Notes under the pieces: generated by a model | Databases searched by the model: none | Seen by the model: only the letters and a program-made list of their open reading frames with translations | What the model was told of the DNA's origin: nothing | NCBI RefSeq assembly: GCF_021654115.1 | Contig: NZ_JAIWJF010000006.1 | Span: 1 to 64,000, forward strand | DNA from: Furfurilactobacillus milii | GTDB taxonomy: Bacteria > Bacillota > Bacilli > Lactobacillales > Lactobacillaceae | Length of the DNA stretch: 64,000 bases | Reading direction: 5' to 3' | Part shown: one piece after another, positions 32,450 to 40,308 of the stretch | Layout of the letters: each line of letters starts with the position of its first letter | Position numbering within the stretch: the first letter of the stretch is position 1 | Program-made: the position numbers and the translations under genes

Positions 32450-33947
32450 TCAATCTTATGTATTGGCTCGTCGCAAACCTTTCAATGAACGATTCGGTAT
32501 GTTCTTGTGGCCATACGATCATTCTGGTTATAACGCTGTTTTCTTTAAAAAACAGCTGGATGCGGCCTTAGATTTAGGCGTTGGCCTAATCTCAATCGGT
32601 TCACGTCCAGATAATGCTAATGATGACGTTGGTGCTATTGATGGTGCGTTTGACATGGCACAGAACGCAGGCATGGCAGTCCGTACAACATTAGGTGCTG
32701 GTGCAGCACTGAATGGTGATGCAGTCGATTATCCTAATCATATCCACGATATGGACGATTGGAATAAGCGTTATGTGCAACATTTAGCCGGTCGCAACCT
32801 GATTTGGGATGCCTCTAACGAAGCAAATAACCCAGGATTTTGGTATGGTAAGTCATCGTACTATGATCATTCCTTGATTAAGGATTGGCTGAGTGTCGAC
32901 AAGGTTTTGTATAACTACGTTCGTCAATACGACCCTGGTTCAATATTCTTAAACGGGGATTTGTACCGTGGCCCTTATGATTTGCAAAAGGGTCAATGGG
33001 CAGACGAATGGGATGTGATGGTTCAAGATGGCTTGATGAGTTTTGGCGAGGCAGTTTCTGTGCATCCGTACCTTGAGGATTCCAAGACTGGCTACCCCCA
33101 TTCACCTGAATCGCTGTTGCAATACATGGCAACGCCAGATAACGCAACGCTGCCGCTAGTTGTCACGGAGTTTAGTTACAACCGTTCGACAATGGACGTT
33201 AACCAGCAGGCCAATTGGCTTGCACGGGCGTGGTTCATTTTTGACTATATGCAAGTACCATTTGTACTACATTACGGTTTTTGGGATGAATACCAGGACG
33301 ATAATGGTGGTTACACAATTTTCGATCATGATTGGAACGCTTACCCAGCCGCAACTTCTCTGAAGTATTGGCTGCACGAGTTAAAAGGCTACTATTTCAA
33401 TCAGCGAATCAGCGTTGGCAATGATGCTGCTGACTTTGTTTTCGATTACATTGAAGACACTGAACACAAGCTAATTGGTTGGACTAGCGGTGCTGATCAT
33501 CAAGTCACGGTAAATGGCAATACGTATACGATTACGAATGCACCAAAATTGCTGGCAACGTATACTGCACCAATCAAACTGGCAACGGTTGATAATATCT
33601 GGCACTTGAAAGACACACTCAACACTGACTTCGGTCAGGTTGCACAGTTCACAACTGACTGCTTAACAAAGCTCAAAAGGATTTATCCTGATTTGGATGT
33701 CAGTGCTGATGTGGATTCAATTACTGCAACTACTTTGGGACGTGAGTTTCGTCTGCAAGTGATTCAGAGTTCACAGCAGTCAATTGAACTGCTAGAACAA
33801 GTCGCGACTGTAATTCGCAGAGTTGGTCATCAACTTCAACTAGTCAATGTGCCAATACCGCGAGCTTTGCTGCTACGTAAAGAAGACTACAATTCAATGA
33901 TTGCAGCCCTCACACAAAACATTAACTTAATTGAACAATTCGTATAG
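32442..33947 (+). CDS. Tail-module clan GH-A-like glycosidase
   Basis: A 501-residue protein. Residues 15-345 read as a TIM-barrel glycoside hydrolase: FGMFLWPYDHSGYNAVFFKK (first strand), WDASNEAN with Asn126-Glu127 (acid/base after strand 4), SVHPYL with His208 and Tyr210, and LVVTEFSY with Glu243 (nucleophile at strand 7). That Asn-Glu, His-x-Tyr, Glu set is the GH5/GH39-type clan GH-A signature. Residues 346-395 look like a small beta domain and 396-501 are helical, perhaps for attachment or trimer formation. In a baseplate module it could cleave host surface polysaccharide. No signal peptide. The substrate is unknown. Confidence 0.75.
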   Translation: MINQSYVLARRKPFNERFGMFLWPYDHSGYNAVFFKKQLDAALDLGVGLISIGSRPDNANDDVGAIDGAFDMAQNAGMAVRTTLGAGAALNGDAVDYPNHIHDMDDWNKRYVQHLAGRNLIWDASNEANNPGFWYGKSSYYDHSLIKDWLSVDKVLYNYVRQYDPGSIFLNGDLYRGPYDLQKGQWADEWDVMVQDGLMSFGEAVSVHPYLEDSKTGYPHSPESLLQYMATPDNATLPLVVTEFSYNRSTMDVNQQANWLARAWFIFDYMQVPFVLHYGFWDEYQDDNGGYTIFDHDWNAYPAATSLKYWLHELKGYYFNQRISVGNDAADFVFDYIEDTEHKLIGWTSGADHQVTVNGNTYTITNAPKLLATYTAPIKLATVDNIWHLKDTLNTDFGQVAQFTTDCLTKLKRIYPDLDVSADVDSITATTLGREFRLQVIQSSQQSIELLEQVATVIRRVGHQLQLVNVPIPRALLLRKEDYNSMIAALTQNINLIEQFV

Positions 33948-33970
33948 TCCTCATTGAGGGCTATTTTTTA
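33945..33970 (+). terminator. Terminator after the glycosidase-like gene
   Basis: TAGTCCTC (33945-33952, including the stop codon) pairs with GAGGGCTA (33956-33963), with one G-U pair, followed by TTTTTT. It may reduce expression of the downstream baseplate and lysis genes. Confidence 0.75.
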
Positions 33971-33990
33971 TGGAGAAAAGGAGGAAACAA

Positions 33991-35109
33991 ATGATTCCAA
34001 AAATTGATCCGACTAATCAAAAAAATGTCGTGGATGCTGCTTGGAACGGAATCTATGAGCAGGTCAATCTTAACCTGAACGGATCTGATCAAGAAGTGGC
34101 CATCAAGCAACTGAACGGTCGGCAAGGGGATAATCATCGGCCGGTGAACCTTCAGTTAGTCAAGAGCGATGGCAATAATGCGAACAACGTTATTCCATAT
34201 AATTACGGTGCTCTATATCCACAAATTGTCGGTAAAGATGCTGAGGACAACACGCTTGAGTTCGGTGATGACTGGAACGCACAAGATCCTCAGTCTGGTT
34301 TTCTGAACATCAGTGTGCCAACACAAGCGTATGCAGCAGTTGGTCTGAGTAAGAATATGTATCTGCGCATGATTGACGAGAATGGTACCGTAGTTAGTTC
34401 AGTGCCAATCGTCTATGAGACTGAACAGGATTCTGCCATGTTGAGTAATCCCGAGGCTCAAACGTATATGCAGAAGGTCGACCAAATGATTGACCTGGTC
34501 AGTAACCGAATTGGTCCACTGTTGACGGCACTCGCAACTACTAAGCAATCAGCCGATATTACAGACGCTGACGTAAAAGACCTCGTTAAAAAGATTGCTG
34601 ACAATATGGTTGGTGTTCTGTCTCGCGACCAAACGTGGACAGGTCATAATCAGTTTGAAGGTCTATTGACTGCTAAGATTTTGGATGCCGTTGGCACGAT
34701 TCACATTAACGGGTTCGACATGCAGCAGCTCATCGACTTTTACAAGACGTTCAGTGACACCGGTTGGACGCATGACGCGACAGCTTGGTTGAATGGTGCT
34801 TACGCATGGAAAGGCACAAATGGCTTTTGGATGCGCAAAATTACCTTTATGGGCGTGCATCTAATTTTCATCTCGCTCGCCTGCTGGTTGCCAGATGGCT
34901 CGAATGGTGACATCCCCGTTGTGGCCATGCCACTTGATTGGGTCGGTGATGTGACTAACAACAACTACTTTGCTGTTCCAATCTGGGGTGTTGCCAACGG
35001 TTCAGCGGCTGCGTTTGGGGCTAGCATTAATCCGTCTGCACAGTTGGTCATTACGGCAAATGGCGGCAAGAACATCGGTGTTAACAGCACCATGCTGTAC
35101 GTCAACTAA
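33991..35109 (+). CDS. Upper baseplate protein, BppU N-terminal domain with receptor-binding-like C-terminus
   Basis: A 372-residue protein from ATG 33991 (GGAGG upstream). Residues 15-160 match the BppU N-terminal domain: VNLNLNGSDQEVAIKQLNGR, RQGDNHRPVNLQLVKSDGNN, and LYPQIVGKDAEDNTLEFGDD. A helical linker follows (MQKVDQMIDLVSNRIGPLLT), then a C-terminal beta domain of about 110 residues (from AWLNGAYAWKGTNGFWMRKI). It anchors to the Dit ring and likely presents a saccharide-binding head. Confidence 0.85.
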   Translation: MIPKIDPTNQKNVVDAAWNGIYEQVNLNLNGSDQEVAIKQLNGRQGDNHRPVNLQLVKSDGNNANNVIPYNYGALYPQIVGKDAEDNTLEFGDDWNAQDPQSGFLNISVPTQAYAAVGLSKNMYLRMIDENGTVVSSVPIVYETEQDSAMLSNPEAQTYMQKVDQMIDLVSNRIGPLLTALATTKQSADITDADVKDLVKKIADNMVGVLSRDQTWTGHNQFEGLLTAKILDAVGTIHINGFDMQQLIDFYKTFSDTGWTHDATAWLNGAYAWKGTNGFWMRKITFMGVHLIFISLACWLPDGSNGDIPVVAMPLDWVGDVTNNNYFAVPIWGVANGSAAAFGASINPSAQLVITANGGKNIGVNSTMLYVN

Positions 35110-35120
35110 GGAGGTCAAAT

Positions 35121-35501
35121 ATGGATAACGCACAAACTCAAAAAGTTCCACAAGTACCGATGTATTTTGCTGACAATCATGGTCACTTGCGGTCAAAACT
35201 TGTTCCGCAGGATTACGTTTGCCAAGCCTATGAAACACTGGAAACACCGGCAAATTCACCGTATGAACCAGTTACAGTTGCTAATGGTCACGTTACCGGT
35301 GTAACGCAAGAGGAACACGAGGCATGGCAAAAGCAGCAACCTGATTATGTTGAACCAACGCCACCTGAACCGACTGACGAACAAAAAGGCCTAACGGCAC
35401 TGGCTGTGGAAAATGCTCAGCTCAAACAGCAGCTAGGCCAATTACAACAGTCGGTTACAGCATTGGCGCAGACAGCACCAATAACAGGAGGTAGCAAATA
35501 A
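35121..35501 (+). CDS. Small tail/baseplate accessory protein
   Basis: A 126-residue protein of the type that precedes XkdX in LAB phages. The N-terminal half is beta-like, with a Pro/Glu-rich linker (VEPTPPEPTDEQ) and a C-terminal Gln-rich coiled coil (AQLKQQLGQLQQSVTALAQT). RBS is GGAGG, and its stop overlaps the XkdX start by one base. Confidence 0.65.
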   Translation: MDNAQTQKVPQVPMYFADNHGHLRSKLVPQDYVCQAYETLETPANSPYEPVTVANGHVTGVTQEEHEAWQKQQPDYVEPTPPEPTDEQKGLTALAVENAQLKQQLGQLQQSVTALAQTAPITGGSK

Positions 35502-35635
35502 TGTTTATTGTATTCAATTTTGCATTTAATTCTTGGCACACCATCGACACGGACGGCTTGAAACAGCAAGTACAACGTGGCGCAATCACGGCTGATGAAT
35601 TTAAACAGATTACTAATATTGACTACGTGGCGTAG
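35501..35635 (+). CDS. XkdX-family protein
   Basis: A 44-residue protein after an AGGAGG site. The ending GAITADEFKQITNIDYVA is the XkdX signature (helix then Gly-x-I-T-xx-E-f-xx-I-tg-xy). The family is a near-constant marker of the end of the tail module in Gram-positive phages; its role is unknown. Confidence 0.85.
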   Translation: MFIVFNFAFNSWHTIDTDGLKQQVQRGAITADEFKQITNIDYVA

Positions 35636-35664
35636 GTTGAAGTCCGAAATAGGGAGATGAAGTA

Positions 35665-35757
35665 ATGATTACAGAAAAGGAATACCTTGTGGTTGGATCA
35701 GTGTTTACCGTCTCTTTTTTAGCTGCTTCGTTAGTTATATTCTCTTTGCTCTTTTAG
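35665..35757 (+). CDS. 30-residue membrane peptide
   Basis: ATG 35665 with GGGAGATGA upstream gives MITEKEYLVVGSVFTVSFLA followed by ASLVIFSLLF, almost entirely one transmembrane helix. Its place between the tail and lysis modules is where small membrane effectors of lysis (pinholin- or antiholin-like) are found. This role is a guess. Confidence 0.45.
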   Translation: MITEKEYLVVGSVFTVSFLAASLVIFSLLF

Positions 35758-35764
35758 TGAATTT

Positions 35765-36019
35765 GTGCTGATAATAGAACAAATGGGTGTCCTGAACCGT
35801 ATAAACGAATTTACCGTTGAATTGAGACTGGCATCCAATGTCAATGACATGGTGTTAATGGGTATTGTGTCAATCGCACAGGGCCTTCGCGTTTTGACAA
35901 AGCTAGACAAGGCTAGCATTCAAGGCGCACTGAATAGACTCAAGGAAGTCTATGATATACACTCGACTGAAAGTACGATGCCACCTGATACGGATACGGA
36001 AAAAATATTTAATTTATAA
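35765..36019 (+). CDS. Small phage protein, unknown function
   Basis: An 84-residue helical protein starting at GTG 35765, or at ATG 35783 (MGVLNRINEFTVEL...). No clear ribosome binding site is seen for either, so expression may depend on coupling with the upstream peptide gene. The C-terminus is acidic and polar. Confidence 0.45.
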   Translation: MLIIEQMGVLNRINEFTVELRLASNVNDMVLMGIVSIAQGLRVLTKLDKASIQGALNRLKEVYDIHSTESTMPPDTDTEKIFNL

Positions 36020-36080
36020 CGATTTAAGCATTCAATAAGTGCTTTTTATTTTACCCAAAATTAGAGAGAGGTGAGGCCAT

Positions 36081-36524
36081 GTGCTAGTCAGATTTTTCAA
36101 GAATCATTTTTGGGTTGAACAAGGCACCGAAACCTTGTGGATGGCCTGGTACCTAGAATACTTTCAAAACTCTTTTGCAGCACATGATCATCTGTGGATT
36201 GACAGCATGTTCGGCCACCTAGATGATCCGTGGGTACCGATGATTCTAACGGCAATTGGAATTTTCGCACTGATTGTCGGTATCTGGGATTTGCACAGAT
36301 TCTACGCTCGCCAAATTATGGCTGGCAGCCTTCAATTCGTGTGGACACTGTTTGCTGTGGCTTTCGTTTGGCATGACCTTCACACGGGTATGTTAGGTTG
36401 GATGACTGGTATCAGCGTCATTGTCTGCATCAGAATATTTGTGAATTACATCAAGCCAACGTTTCATGGCAAGATGTTAGAAAATGAAATTAAATTGGTA
36501 AACGGCGGTGATAAGCGTGAATGA
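36081..36524 (+). CDS. Phage membrane protein of the lysis region
   Basis: A 147-residue protein from GTG 36081 with a strong GAGAGGTGAGG site. It has at least three likely membrane helices: about 54-72 (MILTAIGIFALIVGIWDL), 83-98 (LQFVWTLFAVAFVWHD) and 105-120 (GWMTGISVIVCIRIFV). It may be part of the holin system together with the next two genes, but the family is not recognised. Confidence 0.6.
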   Translation: MLVRFFKNHFWVEQGTETLWMAWYLEYFQNSFAAHDHLWIDSMFGHLDDPWVPMILTAIGIFALIVGIWDLHRFYARQIMAGSLQFVWTLFAVAFVWHDLHTGMLGWMTGISVIVCIRIFVNYIKPTFHGKMLENEIKLVNGGDKRE

Positions 36525-36867
36525 AATTACTATTGCGCTGATTACTGCTGTTGTAACCGCAATTGCAACGATTGGTGCTCAATGGCTAGTGAACAAGAGC
36601 AACGTTAAAGTGGCCAACATCGAATCATACCCAGACATGGCAGAACAATTAAGTAAGGCGATTGAACAGAACCTTGCCATAAATGCAAAACTGACTGAAG
36701 CAACTGAAAGACTTAGTGATGCGACTGCTCAAACGAAACAATCAAATGAAAACTTGGTCAAGGCTACTGCCGTCATTCGTGAAATGGTCGACGAGGTCAA
36801 ACGCATTGGTGGTGACGCCTCTGTTGGCATTGCATACCTAAAGGAGAGAAATAATAATGAACAGTAA
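36517..36867 (+). CDS. Membrane-anchored coiled-coil phage protein
   Basis: From GTG 36517 (GGCGGTGA upstream) the product has 116 residues: one N-terminal membrane helix (EITIALITAVVTAIATIGAQ) and then about 85 residues of coiled coil (AEQLSKAIEQNLAINAKLTE). Such proteins occur before LL-H-type holins and may modulate lysis timing. It overlaps both neighbours. Confidence 0.6.
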   Translation: MNEITIALITAVVTAIATIGAQWLVNKSNVKVANIESYPDMAEQLSKAIEQNLAINAKLTEATERLSDATAQTKQSNENLVKATAVIREMVDEVKRIGGDASVGIAYLKERNNNEQ

Positions 36868-37408
36868 TTTTTGGAATGATTTATTGACGCTCGGTGTAGT
36901 CACTGGGCTTTTTTCATGGTTTTATTTTGGCTTGCTGTCACCAGCAGTCCATCAGTGGATTGCGACGCAAAATGCTTCTAAGGCCAAACAAGTTGAGGAG
37001 TTGTTGATTACTCTAGCAGACACCGCTGTACGTGGCCTATCAGTCAATCTGGCTGCTACTGGTGCTGACAAGAAAGCCGAAGCTGTTAAGCGAGTTAACT
37101 CTGCATTACTGGCTAAGGGTATCAACGTTGATACACAAAGAATTGCTGACACGGTTGAACGGTCATTTCAAGGCTTTGCACAAACAAATGCGCCGGCACT
37201 TGCCAATGCCCAGTCAGCCTACGAACGGCAATCAGCTTCTGCAGCTGCACAATTGTCAGCTGCTCAAAGCGCTGATAGTGTTGCGACTAGTGCGCCAACT
37301 GGTCTGAATCCGACAATGGGAGCGACTGCACCATCATCGACAGCTAGTCCATTAACTTCGAATGCACCTGAAAGTGGGGCGACAACTAATGGCCAATCTG
37401 TTCAATGA
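36857..37408 (+). CDS. Holin, LL-H family
   Basis: A 183-residue protein with one N-terminal membrane helix (LLTLGVVTGLFSWFYFGLLS), a middle part matching LL-H-type holins (VEELLITLADTAVRGLSVNL, then KKAEAVKRVNSALLAKGINV), and a C-terminal 60-residue Ser/Ala/Thr-rich tail. It should form the membrane lesion that frees the endolysin, whose gene starts 20 bases before its stop. Confidence 0.85.
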   Translation: MNSNFWNDLLTLGVVTGLFSWFYFGLLSPAVHQWIATQNASKAKQVEELLITLADTAVRGLSVNLAATGADKKAEAVKRVNSALLAKGINVDTQRIADTVERSFQGFAQTNAPALANAQSAYERQSASAAAQLSAAQSADSVATSAPTGLNPTMGATAPSSTASPLTSNAPESGATTNGQSVQ

Positions 37409-38657
37409 TGTAGCCGTTTTTCAACGCGACGACTTGGCATTTTTTCAAGAATTAGCAGCCAAGGGTTCTAAAGCCGTAATCATCAAATTGACGCAAGGCA
37501 ACTGGTACGTTAATCCTAAGTTCGTTAACCAATACAACAATGCACAGGCAGCTGGTTTGCGGGTGCACGTCTACCATTACTTTACCGGCCAACCGAATGA
37601 AGCACAGTGGTTGATTGCCAACATCAAATCTATGGGAATTAGTGGTGATCCTATCAATATCTTGAATGACGTTGAAGATCCTTCACTGATTTGGAATCCA
37701 ATGTTTGCGGTTAATCTGTTCACACAACAGATGATCGACGCTGGTTATGGAGCTGACATCAACTGGACGTATGGCCCCGCTTCGTGGTTTAAAGAAGGCC
37801 GTTTAGTGAAGAGCCAGCTGACCGCTAAGCATATCTGGCCGGCTTCTTATGGCACATCGCAACCCGGCGTTGATGATGCCGAAGCGTGGCAGTACACAGA
37901 TAACTTCGGTGGCATATCAGTTGACGCTTCGTATGACTTTAGCGGTCTACTTACTTCTGGTCAGACACAGACAACAGGTAAGTGGGTTAATGGATCACGA
38001 GGCTGGTGGTATCAAAACGCTGACGGTTCATACCCTACAGGATGGTCACAGATTGACGGCCAATGGTTCTACTTTGATAGTAATGGTTGGATGCAGATTG
38101 GTTGGCAGCTAATCAATGGTTCCTGGTATCTACTGGATAGTAGCATTGACGGCCATCAGGGTCAGATGTTGACAGGCTGGCAATTCGTTAACGGTCACTG
38201 GTACTACCTGAACGACCAAGGGCAGTTGCAAGCTGGTTGGCTTAGCATTGATGGTAACTGGTATTACAGCGACCCTTCATCTGGTGCTATGCTGTCTTGG
38301 TGGCAATTGATCAACGGCAACTGGTACTTCCTAGACAGCCATGGTGTCATGGCCACTGGATGGTACCAAGTTAGTGATAAGTGGTATCTGTTTGATGATC
38401 AAGGTCATTTGTTGAGTAATTGGCAAGCCGTTGATGGCAAGTGGTACTATCTTGACCCAACCGACGGTCATATGGTTACTGGCTGGCTGCAGTATCAGAA
38501 TCAGTGGTACTTGTTAAACAACGATGGATCAATGGCAACTGGTTGGGCGTCACAGCCAACGTGGTATCACATGGACGACAATGGTGTGATGCAAACCGGT
38601 ACGCAAACCATTGACGGTAAGCAATATGAGCTTGATGACAATGGAAAAATGAAATAA
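37389..38657 (+). CDS. Endolysin: GH25 muramidase with C-terminal wall-binding repeats
   Basis: A 422-residue protein from ATG 37389 inside the holin gene. Residues 1-195 are a GH25 domain: NDVAVFQ at the start with Asp7, KLTQG, and ILNDVEDP with Asp94 and Glu96 as catalytic acids. Residues 205-422 hold about ten aromatic repeats (WFYFDSNGWMQIGWQ, WYYLNDQGQLQAGW) of the choline/glucan-binding type. It hydrolyses the MurNAc-GlcNAc bond of the host wall. No signal peptide is present, so release depends on the holin. The repeats resemble those of the gene at 1-493. Confidence 0.92.
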   Translation: MANLFNDVAVFQRDDLAFFQELAAKGSKAVIIKLTQGNWYVNPKFVNQYNNAQAAGLRVHVYHYFTGQPNEAQWLIANIKSMGISGDPINILNDVEDPSLIWNPMFAVNLFTQQMIDAGYGADINWTYGPASWFKEGRLVKSQLTAKHIWPASYGTSQPGVDDAEAWQYTDNFGGISVDASYDFSGLLTSGQTQTTGKWVNGSRGWWYQNADGSYPTGWSQIDGQWFYFDSNGWMQIGWQLINGSWYLLDSSIDGHQGQMLTGWQFVNGHWYYLNDQGQLQAGWLSIDGNWYYSDPSSGAMLSWWQLINGNWYFLDSHGVMATGWYQVSDKWYLFDDQGHLLSNWQAVDGKWYYLDPTDGHMVTGWLQYQNQWYLLNNDGSMATGWASQPTWYHMDDNGVMQTGTQTIDGKQYELDDNGKMK

Positions 38658-38684
38658 CTGAATAATAGTTTTGCTTATAATTTA

Positions 38685-38720
38685 GGCGCTCATTCCGTAA
38701 TTGGAGTGAGCGCCTTTTTT
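38685..38720 (+). terminator. Strong terminator after the endolysin
   Basis: GGCGCTCATTCC (38685-38696) pairs with GGAGTGAGCGCC (38703-38714), with one G-U pair, followed by TTTTTT. It marks the end of the late operon. Confidence 0.9.
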
Positions 38721-38941
38721 AAATTGGTATATCTTTATTATCTCCTGTGAAACATTTCTATATAACATGTGCCAATACTTATTTGTAAATGGCAAATGAA
38801 AGTAATAAAAAATATAAAGTCGATTGATATAGGATTAGTGTGTGAAACAATTCTAAGTATTCAAATAAAAAATACTATTGGTATCGTTAATTATACGGTA
38901 CACTGTAGGCGTAGGTAATTTACACATGGGAGGCTATTAGA
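38721..38941 (+). promoter_or_regulatory. AT-rich leader and probable promoter of the Panacea cassette
   Basis: This 221-base AT-rich stretch has no gene. Near the end TTGGTA (38879-38884) and TACACT (38900-38905) could be a promoter with a short 15-base spacer, and GTATCG...CGGTAC flanking it is an imperfect inverted repeat that might be an operator. GGGAGG lies just before the GTG start at 38942. Confidence 0.35.
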
Positions 38942-39397
38942 GTGAACAATGACAGCTTAACAATTGATACAGTTGCAAATTGGATGTTATCACAGGATTC
39001 TATGACGCCCAAGAAACTTCAAAAACTTGCTTACTACTTCGAAGCCTGGGGATGGGCTTTACTTCATAGATCCGTTATTTCTGATACACATTTTGAGGCT
39101 TGGGCTCATGGTCCAGTTTCACCGGAATTATGGCGTGAATACCATGCTTATGGTTGGAATAAAATAGATAAAGAAGAAACGGCACCTGGGATAGATAATC
39201 AGGATTTAAACGATTTGTTAGAAGCAGTATGGGTTACGTATGGAGATAAGTCGGCCAATGAATTAGAAGCATTAACACATACTGAAACACCTTGGATTAG
39301 AGCCCGTGGTGGGTTAAAAGATGGTGATCGATGCAGTACACCTATCTCTGATGGGGATATGGAACGTTATTATGCATCAATCTACAATGGTGACTAA
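38942..39397 (+). CDS. Panacea-domain (DUF4065/SocA-like) protein, probable antitoxin
   Basis: A 151-residue protein starting at GTG. The DUF4065 pattern is clear: MTPKKLQKLAYYFEAWGWAL, FEAWAHGPVSPELWREYHAY, and SANELEALTHTETPWIRARG. Panacea proteins act as antitoxins to many unrelated toxins (PanAT systems), or as SocA-like adaptors. The next gene overlaps by one base, the typical layout of such pairs. It lies between the lysin and the host chromosome, where prophages keep conversion and exclusion genes. Confidence 0.85.
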   Translation: MNNDSLTIDTVANWMLSQDSMTPKKLQKLAYYFEAWGWALLHRSVISDTHFEAWAHGPVSPELWREYHAYGWNKIDKEETAPGIDNQDLNDLLEAVWVTYGDKSANELEALTHTETPWIRARGGLKDGDRCSTPISDGDMERYYASIYNGD

Positions 39398-39810
39398 TGT
39401 CACACAAGAGTCTCAAAAAGTTAACTGATAAAGACCAGGCTCCGACTACTGGAATCGTAAGCAAGTTAACAGACAAAGATCATAGTAGTGTTAAATTCAA
39501 ACTTTCGATTGAGGGCACGCTCGATTCAAGTTATGGCTTTAAAAATCTAAGAACAACTGATGCCAAGGCATTCTCTCAGTTTCTTATAAAGACAGTTGGA
39601 AGAGAGTTAACCATTACGCAAGCGGAAGATTTGTTTTTAAGAACTGATGGGCCACATGGGCCAAAAAATGAAGAAGAATTTTACGGTGAGACTAGGAAAA
39701 TGATGCATTTTGATAATGGTTCTCGTGATTTCAGAATTCATGGGTATTACAACGATGACTCATATTTTGTAATTTGCAGAATAGATCCTCATCATAAATT
39801 CAAATATTGA
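39397..39810 (+). CDS. Partner of the Panacea protein, probable toxin
   Basis: A 137-residue protein overlapping the Panacea gene by one base. The first 60 residues include FKLSIEGTLDSSYGFKNLRT. The end (FRIHGYYNDDSYFVICRIDP followed by HHKFKY) has the arrangement of many RelE-like or related nucleases (basic R, then a beta strand ending D-P-x-H-K). Length and position fit a toxin. The family is not certainly recognised, and no membrane segment is present, unlike many PanAT toxins. Confidence 0.6.
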   Translation: MSHKSLKKLTDKDQAPTTGIVSKLTDKDHSSVKFKLSIEGTLDSSYGFKNLRTTDAKAFSQFLIKTVGRELTITQAEDLFLRTDGPHGPKNEEEFYGETRKMMHFDNGSRDFRIHGYYNDDSYFVICRIDPHHKFKY

Positions 39811-39815
39811 AATGA

Positions 39816-39854
39816 GCCCTAACTTCCATTATCGGAGGTTAGGGCCTATTTTTG
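39816..39854. terminator. Terminator after the Panacea cassette
   Basis: GCCCTAACTTCC (39816-39827) pairs with GGAGGTTAGGGC (39834-39845), with one G-U pair, followed by CTATTTTT. A 12-pair stem insulates the cassette from the convergent gene at 39926. Confidence 0.85.
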
Positions 39855-39925
39855 TGCGCTCAGAGAGCACATGTTCATTCAATAGACGGATAAAGTTGGT
39901 AACGAACGAACGTTACGATGCGTCG

Positions 39926-40246
39926 CTATTCGTCCCATCTGCGCTTCTTTTGAATCTCTCGTTGTGACTCCGGCCAAACTTGACCTGTAAAGCCAGTGTA
40001 TTCGATAGTTAATTGAATCTTATTCTGGATAGCATTAACAACTTCTTCAAGATATCCCAGATCATGAACCTTAATACTGTGTAAAGGAATAGAGTGCTGA
40101 CGCTTTCCTTTTGGCAGTGTAATAAAGAAGAAGTTATATTCCTTGTCGTAGATATTATCAACGATGTTAATTCTGTATTGTGTATGTGGTAAACGCTTGA
40201 ATAACGGTTCAATTCTTTCCAGAATAAGGTCTGCTTCATTATTCAT
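39926..40246 (-). CDS. Small SOS-controlled gene of unknown function at the prophage right end
   Basis: A 106-residue protein read leftward, with AAGGAAG upstream of the ATG. It is rich in Ile, Arg, Lys and aromatic residues (RINIVDNIYDKEYNFFFITL, VVNAIQNKIQLTIEYTGFTG) and ends with a basic tail. No family is recognised. Its promoter carries a near-consensus LexA box, so it should be induced by DNA damage, together with the prophage. Whether it is phage or host is open, since the attachment site was not found. Confidence 0.6.
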   Translation of the reverse strand: MNNEADLILERIEPLFKRLPHTQYRINIVDNIYDKEYNFFFITLPKGKRQHSIPLHSIKVHDLGYLEEVVNAIQNKIQLTIEYTGFTGQVWPESQREIQKKRRWDE

Positions 40247-40279
40247 TTGATTACTTCCTTTTTTAATATTGATGGGTTA

Positions 40280-40308
40280 ATTATACGAACGGATGTTCTG
40301 ACATTCAA
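40280..40308 (-). promoter_or_regulatory. LexA-controlled promoter of the gene at 39926-40246
   Basis: On the minus strand TTGAAT (40308-40303), exactly 17 bases, then TATAAT (40285-40280). The spacer contains CGAACGGATGTTCT when read on the plus strand (40286-40299), which fits the Bacillus-type LexA consensus CGAAC-N4-GTTC with one mismatch at the last base. Confidence 0.75.

Noticed and set aside
39903-39916. CGAACGAACGTTAC, a 13/14 match to the LexA consensus
   Set aside because: It lies downstream of the 39926 gene's stop with no promoter elements near it; probably chance in a repeat of ACGA units.
1-40300. Integrase gene and attachment sites
   Set aside because: No integrase-like protein is present in any frame seen, and without attL no direct repeat can be assigned; they must lie left of the window or be missing.
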